DNA of 64,000 nucleotides from Clostridiales bacterium (lineage in GTDB: Bacteria; Bacillota; Clostridia; Oscillospirales; Acutalibacteraceae): positions 340,950 through 404,949 of the forward strand of contig DULI01000007.1 in NCBI GenBank assembly GCA_012840445.1, read 5' to 3'. Position numbers and translations under genes: made by a program. Shown piece by piece: positions 35,569 through 46,399 of the stretch; position 1 is the first letter of the stretch, and each line of letters opens with the position of its first letter. A model generated the notes under the pieces. The model was given only the letters and a program-made list of their open reading frames with translations. It made no database searches and was not told the DNA's origin.

Positions 35569-36720
35569 CTATTTAAAAGATCTCAGGGTTTTTATACCCT
35601 CTTTTAACGCGTCGATAAATATATCTACATCCTCATAATCGTTATTTTTGCTAAAACTAATTCGCAAAGCGCTGTCAACCCTCGCATCGCTAAGGCCCAT
35701 ACTTCTAAGCACATGGCTACCCTTACCCTTTGCACAGGCACTTCCGCTAGAAACATAAATGTTCCTCGATTCAAGAAAGTGCATCATGGTTTCAGACTTT
35801 TTACCATCCACTGAAATGTTGATAATATAGGGCAGTGCGTCGGGCGGGGAGTTAAAACTAATTCCCTCAATTTCTTTAAGCCTTTCAATAGCATAGTCGC
35901 GTAGTTTCCTGACAATCTCCAGTTGCTTATCACAATCCGGAAGTTCTTCGATAGCGCCAAGCATGCCTGCTATCAGCGGGGTGGCCTCGGTTCCAGACCT
36001 TAAGCCCCTCTCCTGTCCCCCGCCGTACGTCAAGGGGGCTATTTTTACATTTTTGGACTTGTAAAGCCCTCCAATGCCTTTTGGCCCATGGAATTTGTGG
36101 GCGCTAAAGGTCATTAGGTCTATTCCCATTCTGGAAGGGTTTAAATTCATCTTGCCAAAGGCCTGGACTGCGTCGCAATGCAGCATCGCAGGCGCACTTA
36201 TACGGCTTATTGCCTCCGCAGCGGCCTTAACTGGCTGGATTGCTCCGGTCTCATTGTTGACCAGCATGATACTGACAAGAATGGTATCGCTGGTAATCGC
36301 CTTGTCTATATCCTCCTTCGCAACTACTCCGCTGCGGTCGGGTTTTAGATAGACAACGTTAAACCCCTGTTTTTCAAGCGTAACAATCGTCTCAAGAGTA
36401 GATGAATGTTCAATAGAGGTGGTTACAATCCGCTTTCCCCTGCGACGCCTGGCATTTACGGCGCCCATTATGGCAATATTGTTGGCCTCGGTTCCACCTG
36501 AGGTAAAGAATATCTCGTCCGTGCGACAGGAAAGCAGGTCCGCAACCGCCTGCCTTGCCCTGTTCATTTCCTGTTCAGCCTTTATCCCTAATCCATGCAG
36601 TGAAGACGGGTTGCCCCAGTTTTCACGTAACGCATTGTTTATCCTTTCAACTGCGGTTTCACAAGGTTTTGTGGTTGCGCTGTTGTCTAAATATACAAGT
36701 TTTCTCACCAGGCACACCAT
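35569..36720 (-). CDS. Cysteine desulfurase (NifS/IscS family)
   Basis: 383 aa. PLP features: YLDNSATTKP, SGGTEANNIAI, Schiff-base Lys in FSAHKFHGPKGIG, and catalytic Cys in SSGSACAKGKGSHVL. Generates persulfide from cysteine; location upstream of thiI indicates it is the sulfur donor for tRNA thiolation (NifZ-type role). The start codon has a modest site (GGAAAG); a GTG four codons later is an alternative. Confidence 0.92.
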   Translation of the reverse strand: MVCLVRKLVYLDNSATTKPCETAVERINNALRENWGNPSSLHGLGIKAEQEMNRARQAVADLLSCRTDEIFFTSGGTEANNIAIMGAVNARRRRGKRIVTTSIEHSSTLETIVTLEKQGFNVVYLKPDRSGVVAKEDIDKAITSDTILVSIMLVNNETGAIQPVKAAAEAISRISAPAMLHCDAVQAFGKMNLNPSRMGIDLMTFSAHKFHGPKGIGGLYKSKNVKIAPLTYGGGQERGLRSGTEATPLIAGMLGAIEELPDCDKQLEIVRKLRDYAIERLKEIEGISFNSPPDALPYIINISVDGKKSETMMHFLESRNIYVSSGSACAKGKGSHVLRSMGLSDARVDSALRISFSKNNDYEDVDIFIDALKEGIKTLRSFK

Positions 36721-36911
36721 CGCTTTCCAGTGTCCTTGTTAGGCACACTTATACGTTTAACATTATACAACATTAGTTTTTGATTCTCAACCATATATAT
36801 TTTAATTAACTATTAACAAAATTTATTCATACTAATAATTTTTCTTAGTCTGGCAAAAATAGGACTAAGGCAGATGTTTGTTAAATTTGCAGGAACACAA
36901 GGAGGATTTGA

Positions 36912-38285
36912 ATGAAATCCACACGAAAACAAATATCCAAAATGCCAAGGCGGACTATTGTAAGGATAATAAGCTATGGCTTTGCCGTCGCCCTGGCTTT
37001 GACGGGTGCGGCAATGTATAACCGTCAGCTTGCAATAAAGTATCAAATGCAGCTTGAATATACCTATCAGCGTGCTTTGGAGGAGTTAACCAGCAACCTC
37101 AACAATATTGACATGACTCTGGAAAAAGGAATATACGCCGGTTCAGCGTTGCAGTTAAGCACAATTTCGGCAAAACTTTGGCGCGAGTCTGGTTCTGCCA
37201 AAGCCGCTCTGGCCCAGCTCCCAGCCTCAAACGAGGAATTGGCTACCATAAACAAGTTTTTATCCCAGGTGGGCGATTATTCCCTGGCACTTTCCAAAAA
37301 AGCCATTGCGGGAAGCCCAATAACCCAGGAGGAACGGGACGCGCTGCTTGCATTGTCCTCTGCCGCCTCTAATCTCGCAAGGCAAATCTCAGATATCCGC
37401 GCATTGTATGAGGAAGGGAAACTATGGCGCGGAGAGGTTCAGAATGTGCTAAAGAAAAATTTGCCTGAAAATGGCGATGTGGATTCCTTTGGAAGCAGCC
37501 TTACCGAAGTGGAAGACACAATGACCGACTACCCCACTTTGATTTATGACGGCCCCTTTTCCGACCATTTTCTGCAGCAGCAACCCGAAATGCTAAAAGA
37601 CAAGCCCGAAATCAACCGCGAGGAGGCACGCGCAATTGCCGCCAAGTTTATAGGCGTGCCTGCTTCCCAGCTTGCAGATGATAGCGACGAAGAGGGTACC
37701 ATGCCGTCCTACTGCTTTATCTACAACAATCAAACCTATATATCGGTAACAAAGCAGGGCGGGTTTGTGACTTATATGCGCAATGCGCGCGAGATCGGCG
37801 ACCAAACGCTTTCCTACGAACAGGCAATCGAAAAGGCTTCCCAGTTCCTCTCGGACAAAATTGGAGAAACCTTCAAAGAAAGTTATTATCTTGCCGATGA
37901 GGGAGTATGCGTAATTAATTTTTCGTACAAAGACGGCGCCACCGTATGCTATACCGACCTTATAAAAGTCGGCGTGGCCCTTGACAATGGTGAAATCGTA
38001 TTTTATGAGCCGAGAGGGTACCTGATGAACCATAAGCCTCGGACCATTGCAACTCCAAAGTACACGGTCGAAGAAGCCCAGCGGGTTTTAAGCGATTCGC
38101 TCACCGTTCAATCTTACCAGCTTGCCCTGATTCCGTCGGGCGGAAATTATGAAATTCATTGCTATGAATTCGCATGCAAAGGGCTTAAAGATGAGGATAT
38201 TCTAGTATATGTTAATACACAGACACTCGTTGAGGAGCAGATATTAATCCTTCTTAAGACCGACGGAGGAATTCTTGCAAAATAA
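36912..38285 (+). CDS. ypeB: Germination protein YpeB
   Basis: 457 aa; ATG follows AAGGAGG. One N-terminal membrane helix (about 18-38), a helical region, then PepSY-type repeats in the C-terminal half (INREEARAIAAKFIG, LSYEQAIEKASQFL, YTVEEAQRVLSDSL). YpeB sits in the inner spore membrane and protects the cortex hydrolase SleB. No sleB is next to it here, although sleB-ypeB pairing is the usual arrangement. A CATACTA at 36828-36834 resembles a forespore sigma -10 box, but no convincing -35 was found. Confidence 0.88.
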   Translation: MKSTRKQISKMPRRTIVRIISYGFAVALALTGAAMYNRQLAIKYQMQLEYTYQRALEELTSNLNNIDMTLEKGIYAGSALQLSTISAKLWRESGSAKAALAQLPASNEELATINKFLSQVGDYSLALSKKAIAGSPITQEERDALLALSSAASNLARQISDIRALYEEGKLWRGEVQNVLKKNLPENGDVDSFGSSLTEVEDTMTDYPTLIYDGPFSDHFLQQQPEMLKDKPEINREEARAIAAKFIGVPASQLADDSDEEGTMPSYCFIYNNQTYISVTKQGGFVTYMRNAREIGDQTLSYEQAIEKASQFLSDKIGETFKESYYLADEGVCVINFSYKDGATVCYTDLIKVGVALDNGEIVFYEPRGYLMNHKPRTIATPKYTVEEAQRVLSDSLTVQSYQLALIPSGGNYEIHCYEFACKGLKDEDILVYVNTQTLVEEQILILLKTDGGILAK

Positions 38286-38315
38286 GAAATTACAGCACCA
38301 AATTTTATTCACTTC

Positions 38316-38344
38316 TTGACTTTTAGGTCAGCTGGTGGTATAAT
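38316..38344 (+). promoter_or_regulatory. Promoter of rplU operon
   Basis: TTGACT (38316-38321), 17-base spacer, TATAAT (38339-38344), a strong vegetative promoter. Confidence 0.8.
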
Positions 38345-38350
38345 GCAGAA

Positions 38351-38425
38351 GCCGCATATTGCAGGCTTTTAAGCGGTTTTTCCCGCCTGCAAATAGCGAG
38401 TCTAGGTAAAAGGCAGGTGCCAGAA
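38351..38425 (+). promoter_or_regulatory. Ribosomal protein L21 leader
   Basis: The 75-base leader contains TTGCAGGC (38359-38366) pairing with GCCTGCAA (38385-38392) around an 18-base loop, then AGCGAG and AGGCAGGTG before the start. Position and form match the L21 leader of Firmicutes, thought to mediate feedback by L21 or its complex. Confidence 0.6.
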
Positions 38426-38737
38426 ATGTACGCAATAATCGAAACCGGCGGCAAGCAATACCGCGTTCAAAGCGGGGACATTATTTTCGTTGAAAAGCTT
38501 AATGCTCAGCCGGAAGAGGCCGTTGTGTTTGACAAAGTAATTGCAGTAAGCGATGAAAACGGCCTTAGAGTAGGAAAGCCCTATCTGGACGGTGTTACCG
38601 TTAAAGGGACATTAGTAAAAAACGGTAAAGGCAAAAAGATTACCGTCTTCACCTACAAACCCAAAACCGGTAGTTCCCGGAAGCTGGGTCACAGGCAGCC
38701 CTACTCAAAGGTACAGATTGATTCCATCGGCGAATAA
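38426..38737 (+). CDS. rplU: 50S ribosomal protein L21
   Basis: 103 aa from ATG 38426 (MYAIIETGGKQYRV), the family's usual length; an upstream in-frame GTG overlaps the ribosome site. GHRQPYSKVQI at the C-terminus is typical. First gene of rplU-prp-rpmA. Confidence 0.97.
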   Translation: MYAIIETGGKQYRVQSGDIIFVEKLNAQPEEAVVFDKVIAVSDENGLRVGKPYLDGVTVKGTLVKNGKGKKITVFTYKPKTGSSRKLGHRQPYSKVQIDSIGE

Positions 38738-38739
38738 TC

Positions 38740-39060
38740 ATGACTTATGTCTCGTTTAAAATCAGCAACGGTTATATTATAGGTTTTGATATTTCGGGCC
38801 ACAGTACCGCTTATGCTGATGATATCGAGGGCAAGCTTGTATGCGCAGCTGTTTCTTCTGCCGCCTACATGGCTGCAAACACCCTCACCGAAATTCTTAA
38901 AGCCGAGGCTGATATCCACATTGATGACGCCCGGATGAAATTTATGTTAAAGTCAGACCCGCATATTTGCCAAGTATGCCTAGAGGGGTTTAAACTGCAT
39001 TTAAGCCAGCTTGCCAACCAGTATAAAAACAATCTTAAAGTGATTACGGAGGTGCTGTAA
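38740..39060 (+). CDS. prp: Ribosomal-processing cysteine protease Prp
   Basis: 106 aa. Catalytic His in [11 protein letters not shown] and Cys in [11 protein letters not shown]. Prp removes the N-terminal extension of L27 in Firmicutes and relatives; its substrate is encoded directly downstream and does carry the extension. It overlaps rpmA by one base (TAATG). Confidence 0.94.
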   Translation: MTYVSFKISNGYIIGFDISGHSTAYADDIEGKLVCAAVSSAAYMAANTLTEILKAEADIHIDDARMKFMLKSDPHICQVCLEGFKLHLSQLANQYKNNLKVITEVL

Positions 39061-39344
39061 TGTTAAGAATAAATATACAGCTTTTTGCACATAAAAAAGG
39101 TGTAAGTTCCACCAGAAACGGCCGAGACAGCGAAGCCAAGCGTCTTGGCGTAAAACGCGGCGACGGACAGTTTGTGCTTGCTGGCAACATCCTGGTTCGT
39201 CAAAGAGGAACCCAAATCCATCCGGGTAAAAACGTAGGTCGCGGAAAAGACGATACCTTGTTTGCTCTTATTGATGGAAGGGTTAAATTTGAGCGCTTAG
39301 GCCGCGACCGCAAAAAGGTAAGCGTTTACGCAGTTGAACAGTAA
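39060..39344 (+). CDS. rpmA: 50S ribosomal protein L27 with cleavable N-terminal extension
   Basis: 94 aa. N-terminus [20 protein letters not shown] shows the Prp motif with cleavage expected after LFA, leaving AHKKG or HKKG at the mature end. The remainder ([20 protein letters not shown]) is canonical. Confidence 0.97.
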   Translation: MLRINIQLFAHKKGVSSTRNGRDSEAKRLGVKRGDGQFVLAGNILVRQRGTQIHPGKNVGRGKDDTLFALIDGRVKFERLGRDRKKVSVYAVEQ

Positions 39345-39348
39345 CTTT

Positions 39349-39371
39349 AATCCCGGGTAATACCCGGGATT
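39349..39371 (+). terminator. Hairpin between rpmA and obg
   Basis: AATCCCGGGTA / TACCCGGGATT with almost no loop, followed by TTCTATAAT. A weak terminator that would lower obg expression relative to the ribosomal protein genes. Confidence 0.6.
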
Positions 39372-39399
39372 TTCTATAATAAAATGTAGGTGTATATGA

Positions 39400-40668
<1,269 letters not shown>

Positions 40669-40686
40669 ATTTGGAGCGGGGTTAGA

Positions 40687-41076
40687 ATGATAAAAGAAAA
40701 TCCAAAGCTGTTAAGCCCGGGGGTACTGGCCTTTGTCGGGGACGCGGTATTCGGACTGCTGGTTAGGGAGAGGCTTGCTCAAAAAAACAGGCCCGCCGGT
40801 ACGCTTCACCAAATGTCGGTAGAGCTTGTAAACGCCACCGCACAATCCCGCGCATATGACATTATCAGACCGTTGCTCACAGAAGAGGAAACTGCCATAT
40901 TCATGCGTGGGCGCAATTCCCATACCACAAACAGCACCAAATCCTCGACCAACAAAGAATACCATACCGCAACCGGGCTGGAGGCTCTGTTTGGTTACTT
41001 GCATCTGTCAAATCAGAACAATAGAATAAATTATTTATTTTCAATCATATGGGACGAATTATTGGGGAATAAATAA
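40687..41076 (+). CDS. mrnC: Mini-ribonuclease III
   Basis: 129 aa, RNase III catalytic domain alone with no dsRNA-binding domain. LAFVGDAVFGLLVRERL, RGRNSH and KEYHTATGLEALFGYLHL hold the acidic catalytic residues. Matures 23S rRNA in Firmicutes. Normally beside cysS; here after obg. Confidence 0.93.
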   Translation: MIKENPKLLSPGVLAFVGDAVFGLLVRERLAQKNRPAGTLHQMSVELVNATAQSRAYDIIRPLLTEEETAIFMRGRNSHTTNSTKSSTNKEYHTATGLEALFGYLHLSNQNNRINYLFSIIWDELLGNK

Positions 41077-41110
41077 AAAGTAACCCGATAAAGGGATGGA
41101 GTGTGCCTGC

Positions 41111-41959
41111 ATGAGTAAGAAAATAATAAAAGACACTGCCTTAATAGTTTTGGGCAGTGTTATTTATGCTCTGGGAGTTGTGGCTTTTATAGAACCTAAC
41201 CAAATTTCACCGGGGGGAATTACCGGTCTTTCAACCCTGATTTTCTATTTGACCGGCTTCCCTGCCGGAATTTCTTATATTATTTTAAACATACCGCTTA
41301 TGATAGCAGGTCTTAAATTCTTTGGCTTTAGATTTATTGCAAAGACACTATTTGCAACAATTATGACGGCCGTTGCCATTGACCTGTCAATTCTTTTTGT
41401 GCCCGCATACACCGGCAACACCATACTTGCAACCCTGTTCGGCGGTGTCTTCATAGGCTGCGGGATGGCTTTAATACTGCTTCGCGGCGCCACAACCGGA
41501 GGAACCGATATACTGGCAAAATTAGTGTTAAGAAAGTACCCTTTCCTTTCAATGGGCAGGGTACTGTTGTTTATTGATATTGTAATATTTGCAATCGCGT
41601 CGATTGTCTACTGTAATTTTGAAACGGCGCTGTATTCAATTATTGGGCTGTACACCGCCACAAAAATGATTGACAGTCTTCTGTACGGTGCCGACAGCGG
41701 CAAACTTATCTTCATTATTACCAGAAACTCTGAAAAGCTCACCCAGGAAATCTTCAAGGTCATAGGCCGAGGTGTTACCAAATTAAGGGCATTTGGCGGC
41801 TATTCCCAGTCCGAAACAGATATGCTCATGTGCGCCGTAAGGCAGACCGAGGCCGCCAAAATTCATTCCATTATTAAAGATTGCGACCCCACCGCCTTTG
41901 TTATTGTCACGGAGGCACCTGAGATTATCGGTGAAGGCTTTAAGGGATTATATAACTGA
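41111..41959 (+). CDS. YitT family membrane protein (DUF161/DUF2179)
   Basis: 282 aa from ATG 41111; an ATG five codons earlier abuts AAGGG and is less likely. Five membrane helices with two YitT repeats (IEPNQISPGGITGLSTLI, LLRGATTGGTDILAKLVL), then a cytoplasmic DUF2179 domain (about 220-280). Widespread in Firmicutes; substrate unknown. Confidence 0.85.
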   Translation: MSKKIIKDTALIVLGSVIYALGVVAFIEPNQISPGGITGLSTLIFYLTGFPAGISYIILNIPLMIAGLKFFGFRFIAKTLFATIMTAVAIDLSILFVPAYTGNTILATLFGGVFIGCGMALILLRGATTGGTDILAKLVLRKYPFLSMGRVLLFIDIVIFAIASIVYCNFETALYSIIGLYTATKMIDSLLYGADSGKLIFIITRNSEKLTQEIFKVIGRGVTKLRAFGGYSQSETDMLMCAVRQTEAAKIHSIIKDCDPTAFVIVTEAPEIIGEGFKGLYN

Positions 41960-42064
41960 AAATATTGTTTTTATTAATTTATATAGAATTTATCCAATAA
42001 ATTTAGAACAAAAAACAATTGACTTTTTTTGCCCGTTTTACATAAATTAAAGTATAATATTTCC

Positions 42065-42260
42065 ATATACCATAAGTATTTAACACTTTCCACCGGGTTT
42101 TCCACAAAATTTATTGAAAAAAGCGTTCAATTTGAGGTATGGCAAGTCCATTTTGGGTAAAACCCTGTGGAAGATGTGGAAAAAGATTTAAGGTCATACT
42201 TGTTAACATAAATAGATTTTTACGGATTTATGTAATCCTTTCTACGCCGTGTAGAAAGCT
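42065..42260 (+). ncRNA. Candidate structured non-coding RNA (6S-like rod?)
   Basis: A promoter (TTGCCC 42029-42034, 18 bp, TATAAT 42053-42058) leads into a 487-base gap with no ORF. 42074-42201 can fold into a rod with nested pairs: AAGTAT/ATACTT, TTAA/TTAA, CTTTCCAC/GTGGAAAAAG, TTCCACA/TGTGGAA. Inner small hairpins are ATTGAA/TTCAAT and ATGG/CCAT. A separate stem CTTTCTAC/GTAGAAAG lies at 42238-42258, and AAATTATAC/GTATAATTT further on. A long bulged rod of this size recalls 6S RNA, but no conserved motif proves it. Confidence 0.4.
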
Positions 42261-42424
42261 TAAATATATAAATTATACTTTGTATAATTTCTACTATATC
42301 TTTTCTTAATTTTTCATATATCTCTTTTATTTTGTATTTTGCATAAATACTATGGGGCATGTACACTTCCATCTCGTATTGTTATAAGCTGTTATCATTT
42401 ATTTTGGAATAAAACCAAAATAAA

Positions 42425-42448
42425 AAGCCATTCCTTTTGGAATGGCTT
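42425..42448. terminator. Terminator of the purine operon
   Basis: AAGCCATTCC / GGAATGGCTT with a four-base loop; on the minus strand followed by TTTTATTTTGG. It overlaps the stop of the last gene. Confidence 0.85.
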
Positions 42449-42896
42449 AATTTATTCCCCTCTGCGGGATAGAATTTCGCTTTGCATATTCAGACAGAAT
42501 ATCATACAGTCTTTTGGAATACAGTTTTCTTAATAAACCGTACGATCTGCCGTCCTTTAAACCGATATAGCAGCTGCCCTGGCGTTGCTCGTACCATGTC
42601 CAGTCAATATACTCTATTTGGAAAATATCGAAACTGTAAGTTTTAAAGTTTCTTAAAGTTATTTTATCCTCATAAAGTAAGACTTTAAAAGATGAGAAAG
42701 CAAAAGAAAGCGCCGAACAGGCAATAAGAAGCACAGAACCTGTAAAATAAAGCGCACGGAAATCCACGTCCGGGCTGAATACCGAATAAAAAATACCCGA
42801 AACTCCGATTACAAGCGATAACAGTCCCAGAAACCACAGATACGTCTTATTCGATGGGATTATCGTGCAGTTTGGGTTGGTCTTAGAGGTCTTCAT
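42447..42896 (-). CDS. Small membrane protein with PH-like C-terminal domain
   Basis: 149 aa. Two membrane helices (about 18-40 and 50-70), then a soluble part (KVLLYEDKITLRNFKTYSFDIFQIEYIDW) that resembles bacterial PH-like domains. Start overlaps the purD stop as ATGA, so it is cotranslated with the purine operon. Not recognised as any purine enzyme. Confidence 0.65.
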   Translation of the reverse strand: MKTSKTNPNCTIIPSNKTYLWFLGLLSLVIGVSGIFYSVFSPDVDFRALYFTGSVLLIACSALSFAFSSFKVLLYEDKITLRNFKTYSFDIFQIEYIDWTWYEQRQGSCYIGLKDGRSYGLLRKLYSKRLYDILSEYAKRNSIPQRGIN

Positions 42897-44164
42897 CTGC
42901 TATTATATACCCTTCCAATATCACGCCTGAAATGCGCGCCTTTAAAGCAAATTTTCTCCACAGCTGAATAGGCTCTTTCCAGTGCCTCATCAAGGGTTTG
43001 GCCAAGCGCAGAGACCCCCAGCACGCGGCCGCCGTTAGTTTTGAATGCACCGTCGTATATTGTGCCTGCATGGAATACTGTGGCGCCTTCGACCTGGCCG
43101 TTTTGGTCAAGCCCTGTAATTTCAAGGCCCTTTTTATAACTTCCCGGATAACCGCCAGAGGCCATAATAATGCAAGCGGCTGCCCTTTCGTCCCACTCTA
43201 TATTAATTTTATCCAGTTCCCCGTCGATTACGGCATTTATAATATCCACAAGGTCGGTCTTAAGCCTTAATAGTACTACCTGTGTCTCCGGATCGCCAAA
43301 CCGGCAGTTGTATTCTACAACCTTAGGCCCATCTTGGGTTAGCATCAACCCGAAGAAAATACAGCCTTTAAACGGCCTGCCTTCGGCTTTTAAGGCATTA
43401 ACCGTAGGTAAAAATATTTTCTCCATGCATTCGTTAGCGATTTCCTCGGTGTAGAACGGGTTTGGGCTAATTGTTCCCATGCCGCCGGTGTTGGGACCTT
43501 TATTGCCGTCAAACACAGGCTTGTGGTCCATGGCAGAGACCATTGGCTTTATGGTATTTCCATCGCAAAAAGCCAAAACGGATACCTCAGGGCCGGTAAT
43601 ATACTCTTCAACAACCACTTTGTTGCCTGAATCCCCAAATATACGGTTTACCATTATTTCGTTTATGGCATTTTCAGCCTCGGCCAGGTTGTGGCAGATA
43701 ACTACTCCCTTTCCCAGAGCCAAACCATCGGCCTTAACTACCACAGGGTATTTGTTCCTTTGTTTTACAAACCCAAGCGCCAGCTCGGGGTCATTGAAGA
43801 CCTCGAAATCCGCGGTGGGGATTTTATATTTTTTCATAAGGTTTTTGGCAAACGCCTTGCTGGCTTCAATCTGCGCCGCCCGGCTGTTGGGGCCGAACGC
43901 TCTGATACCGTGTTGTTCAAGCAGGTCAACAAGCCCGTCATTAAGCGGGTCTTCGGGGGCTACAAAAACCAAATCCACCTTTCTTTCAACTGCAAGCTCC
44001 AAAATCTTTTGTTTGTCGATTACAGGTATAGGGAAGCATTCCGCGTCCCGGCTAATGCCCCCGTTTCCCGGGGCACAGATTATTTCGGTTACCTTCGGGG
44101 ATTTTTTTAAGGTTTTTATCAGCGCGTGTTCACGCCCGCCGCTTCCAATCATAAGTATTCTCAT
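42893..44164 (-). CDS. purD: Phosphoribosylamine-glycine ligase
   Basis: 423 aa. ATP-grasp enzyme with N-terminal MRILMIGSGGREHALI, GLALGKGVVIC, FNGNKGPNTGGMGT-like region and EYNCRFGDPETQ. Makes glycinamide ribonucleotide. Last enzyme gene of purEMNHD, 17 bases after purH. Confidence 0.96.
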   Translation of the reverse strand: MRILMIGSGGREHALIKTLKKSPKVTEIICAPGNGGISRDAECFPIPVIDKQKILELAVERKVDLVFVAPEDPLNDGLVDLLEQHGIRAFGPNSRAAQIEASKAFAKNLMKKYKIPTADFEVFNDPELALGFVKQRNKYPVVVKADGLALGKGVVICHNLAEAENAINEIMVNRIFGDSGNKVVVEEYITGPEVSVLAFCDGNTIKPMVSAMDHKPVFDGNKGPNTGGMGTISPNPFYTEEIANECMEKIFLPTVNALKAEGRPFKGCIFFGLMLTQDGPKVVEYNCRFGDPETQVVLLRLKTDLVDIINAVIDGELDKINIEWDERAAACIIMASGGYPGSYKKGLEITGLDQNGQVEGATVFHAGTIYDGAFKTNGGRVLGVSALGQTLDEALERAYSAVEKICFKGAHFRRDIGRVYNSR

Positions 44165-44181
44165 TGCCGTACCATCCTCAA

Positions 44182-45732
44182 TTAATGTTTAAAGTGGCGA
44201 ATCCCGGTAAACAGCATGGCAATACCGGCCTCATCGCATGCCTTTATGGATTCTTCATCCCTGATTGATCCGCCGGGCTGGATTATTGCGGTAATGCCCG
44301 CCTTGCTTGCCGCCTCCACGCAGTCCGGGAAAGGGAAAAACGCATCAGACGCCATGACAGATCCCTTTGCCCGCTCGCCTGCATATTTAATTGCCAGTTC
44401 AAGCGCGGTAATCCTATTGGTCTGCCCTGGGCCGATACCTACAGTGCTCCCCGATTTTGCAAGCACAATACCATTGGATTTGGTGTGCTTTACCACCTTC
44501 CAGGCAAACAGAAGCTCTTTCAGCTCCTCATCAGAAGGCTGTCTTTTAGTGACGCACTTTAAATTCTCGGTATCCAAAAGCTTAGTGTCAATGCTTTGAA
44601 CCAGAAGCCCCCCTGCAACCTTTTTAAGGTCAAGCATATCGTCTGTATTGGGGTTTGCAAGTCCCGGGAGCTTGAGCAGCCTTAAATTTTTCTTGGATTT
44701 TAAAATCTCAAGCGCATCATCATCAAAATCAGGTGCAATGATTATCTCTAAGAATATCTTGTGCAATTCCTCTGCCGTCCTTCTATCAACCGTACGGTTC
44801 AGGGCCACAATCCCCCCGAAAATCGAGACCGGATCGGCATTATAGGCGTTTATATAAGCCTCATAAATATCTCTGCCAAGCGCCACACCGCAGGGGTTTG
44901 CGTGTTTTACGGCCACTGCAACCGGCTGCTCGTAACCAAATTCTTTTATTAAATCCAAAGCGCCGTTGGCATCGTTGATATTGTTAAAGGACAGCTCTTT
45001 GCCGTGAAGCTGCTGGGCGTTAGCCAGCGTATTGTCAAAATTGCCGATTTCACGGTAAAAGGCCGCTGCCTGGTGGGGATTTTCGCCATAGCGCATATCC
45101 TGAACCTTTTCAAAGGTAAGGGTCAGATTGTCTGCAAGCGGATTCTGGCCGCTTTGTTTTTTTAAGTAATTGGCAATAAGTGCATCGTACTGGGCGGTAT
45201 GTTCGAACACCTTTACGGCCAATTTAAACTTAGTCTCCTTTGAAACACAGCCGTTTGCTTTATATTCCTCAATAACTTTGGAATAGTCGGCCGGGTCAAT
45301 TATCACAGCCACGTCCTGCCAGTTTTTGGCCGCAGCCCTTATCATAGTTGGCCCGCCAATATCGATGTTTTCAATGGCCTCTTCAAGCTCTACCCCTGGT
45401 TTTAATATGGTGGCTTTAAAGGGGTATAAGTTTATGGCAACCACATCTATCGGTGTAATGTTCAATTTTTCAAGCTGACTCATGTGCTCGGGGTTAGAGC
45501 GCATGGCAAGGATCCCGGCGTGTACTGCAGGGTGAAGTGTTTTTACCCTGCCGTCAAGGCACTCCTCAAAACCGGTTATCTCACTGACATTTTTAACCTC
45601 AATGCCAGCGTCATGCAAAACCTTTGCGGTATTTCCGGTCGAAACAATCTCAAACCCTAAATTTGAAAGTTCCCTTGCAAATTCAACCACGCCTTGCTTG
45701 TCCGAAACACTTATTAGCGCCCTTTTTTTCAT
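44182..45732 (-). CDS. purH: Bifunctional AICAR formyltransferase / IMP cyclohydrolase
   Basis: 516 aa; ATG follows AGGAGG. MGS-like cyclohydrolase domain (about 1-195: [35 protein letters not shown]) and AICAR transformylase ([26 protein letters not shown]). Performs the last two steps to IMP. Confidence 0.97.
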   Translation of the reverse strand: MKKRALISVSDKQGVVEFARELSNLGFEIVSTGNTAKVLHDAGIEVKNVSEITGFEECLDGRVKTLHPAVHAGILAMRSNPEHMSQLEKLNITPIDVVAINLYPFKATILKPGVELEEAIENIDIGGPTMIRAAAKNWQDVAVIIDPADYSKVIEEYKANGCVSKETKFKLAVKVFEHTAQYDALIANYLKKQSGQNPLADNLTLTFEKVQDMRYGENPHQAAAFYREIGNFDNTLANAQQLHGKELSFNNINDANGALDLIKEFGYEQPVAVAVKHANPCGVALGRDIYEAYINAYNADPVSIFGGIVALNRTVDRRTAEELHKIFLEIIIAPDFDDDALEILKSKKNLRLLKLPGLANPNTDDMLDLKKVAGGLLVQSIDTKLLDTENLKCVTKRQPSDEELKELLFAWKVVKHTKSNGIVLAKSGSTVGIGPGQTNRITALELAIKYAGERAKGSVMASDAFFPFPDCVEAASKAGITAIIQPGGSIRDEESIKACDEAGIAMLFTGIRHFKH

Positions 45733-45748
45733 AAATATCCTCCTAAAA

Positions 45749-46357
45749 TTAAATAATCACGGTTTTATTCCCGATTACTTTAAGCCTTCCATCACAAAAA
45801 AGAGCCACAGCCCTGGGAAGCAGCTTCCATTCAGCCTGTTCCATTACCCTTTTTTGAAGGGATTCGGGCGTATCGTCCGTCAGAACTTCTACCGCCTGCT
45901 GCAAAATTATAGCGCCACCGTCAGGTATTTCATTTACAAAATGGACGGTTGCACCTGTTACCTTAACACCGTAGTCCAAGGCCGCCTTATGTACTTTAAG
46001 CCCATAATAGCCCTTCCCGCAAAAAGAAGGTATTAAAGAGGGGTGAACATTTATTATGCGATTTTCATACCTTTTTACCACTTCTTCACCCAATATGGAT
46101 AAAAACCCGGCCAGCACCACAAGATCTATATTATACTGTTCCAAAAGCTCAAGAAGCCTTGCATCAGGATCTTGGGATTTTGGGGGTAAAACTTCGGTAG
46201 GTATTCCCGCAAGTTTCGCCCTTTCTAACGCATAAACCCCGGGTTTGCTGGAAATAACACAAACGATTTTGCCGCTAAACTCGCCTTTAGCTTGTGCATC
46301 AATCAAGGCCTGCAAATTGGTGCCGCCGCCAGAAACCAACACTGCAATGTTTGTCAT
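45749..46357 (-). CDS. purN: Phosphoribosylglycinamide formyltransferase
   Basis: 202 aa from ATG 46357 ([18 protein letters not shown]); an ATG three codons earlier is possible. Formyl-folate site motifs [22 protein letters not shown] and [14 protein letters not shown]. Third step of purine synthesis. Confidence 0.95.
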   Translation of the reverse strand: MTNIAVLVSGGGTNLQALIDAQAKGEFSGKIVCVISSKPGVYALERAKLAGIPTEVLPPKSQDPDARLLELLEQYNIDLVVLAGFLSILGEEVVKRYENRIINVHPSLIPSFCGKGYYGLKVHKAALDYGVKVTGATVHFVNEIPDGGAIILQQAVEVLTDDTPESLQKRVMEQAEWKLLPRAVALFCDGRLKVIGNKTVII

Positions 46358-46399
46358 AACCCACATCCGTTCATAAAATTTGCCGCGAAATATGCGGCA

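Noticed and set aside
34347..36720. CinA, ThiI and NifS as one functional operon with the sortase proteins
   Set aside because: Same orientation and small gaps make cotranscription possible, but thiI and nifS have a clear tRNA-thiolation role and no functional link to sortase is visible.
42098..42183. DnaA-box-like TTTTCCACA and TGTGGAAAA
   Set aside because: Only two sites in opposite orientation, one mismatch from consensus, and no dnaA, dnaN or AT-rich unwinding array nearby; they fit better as two arms of an RNA stem.
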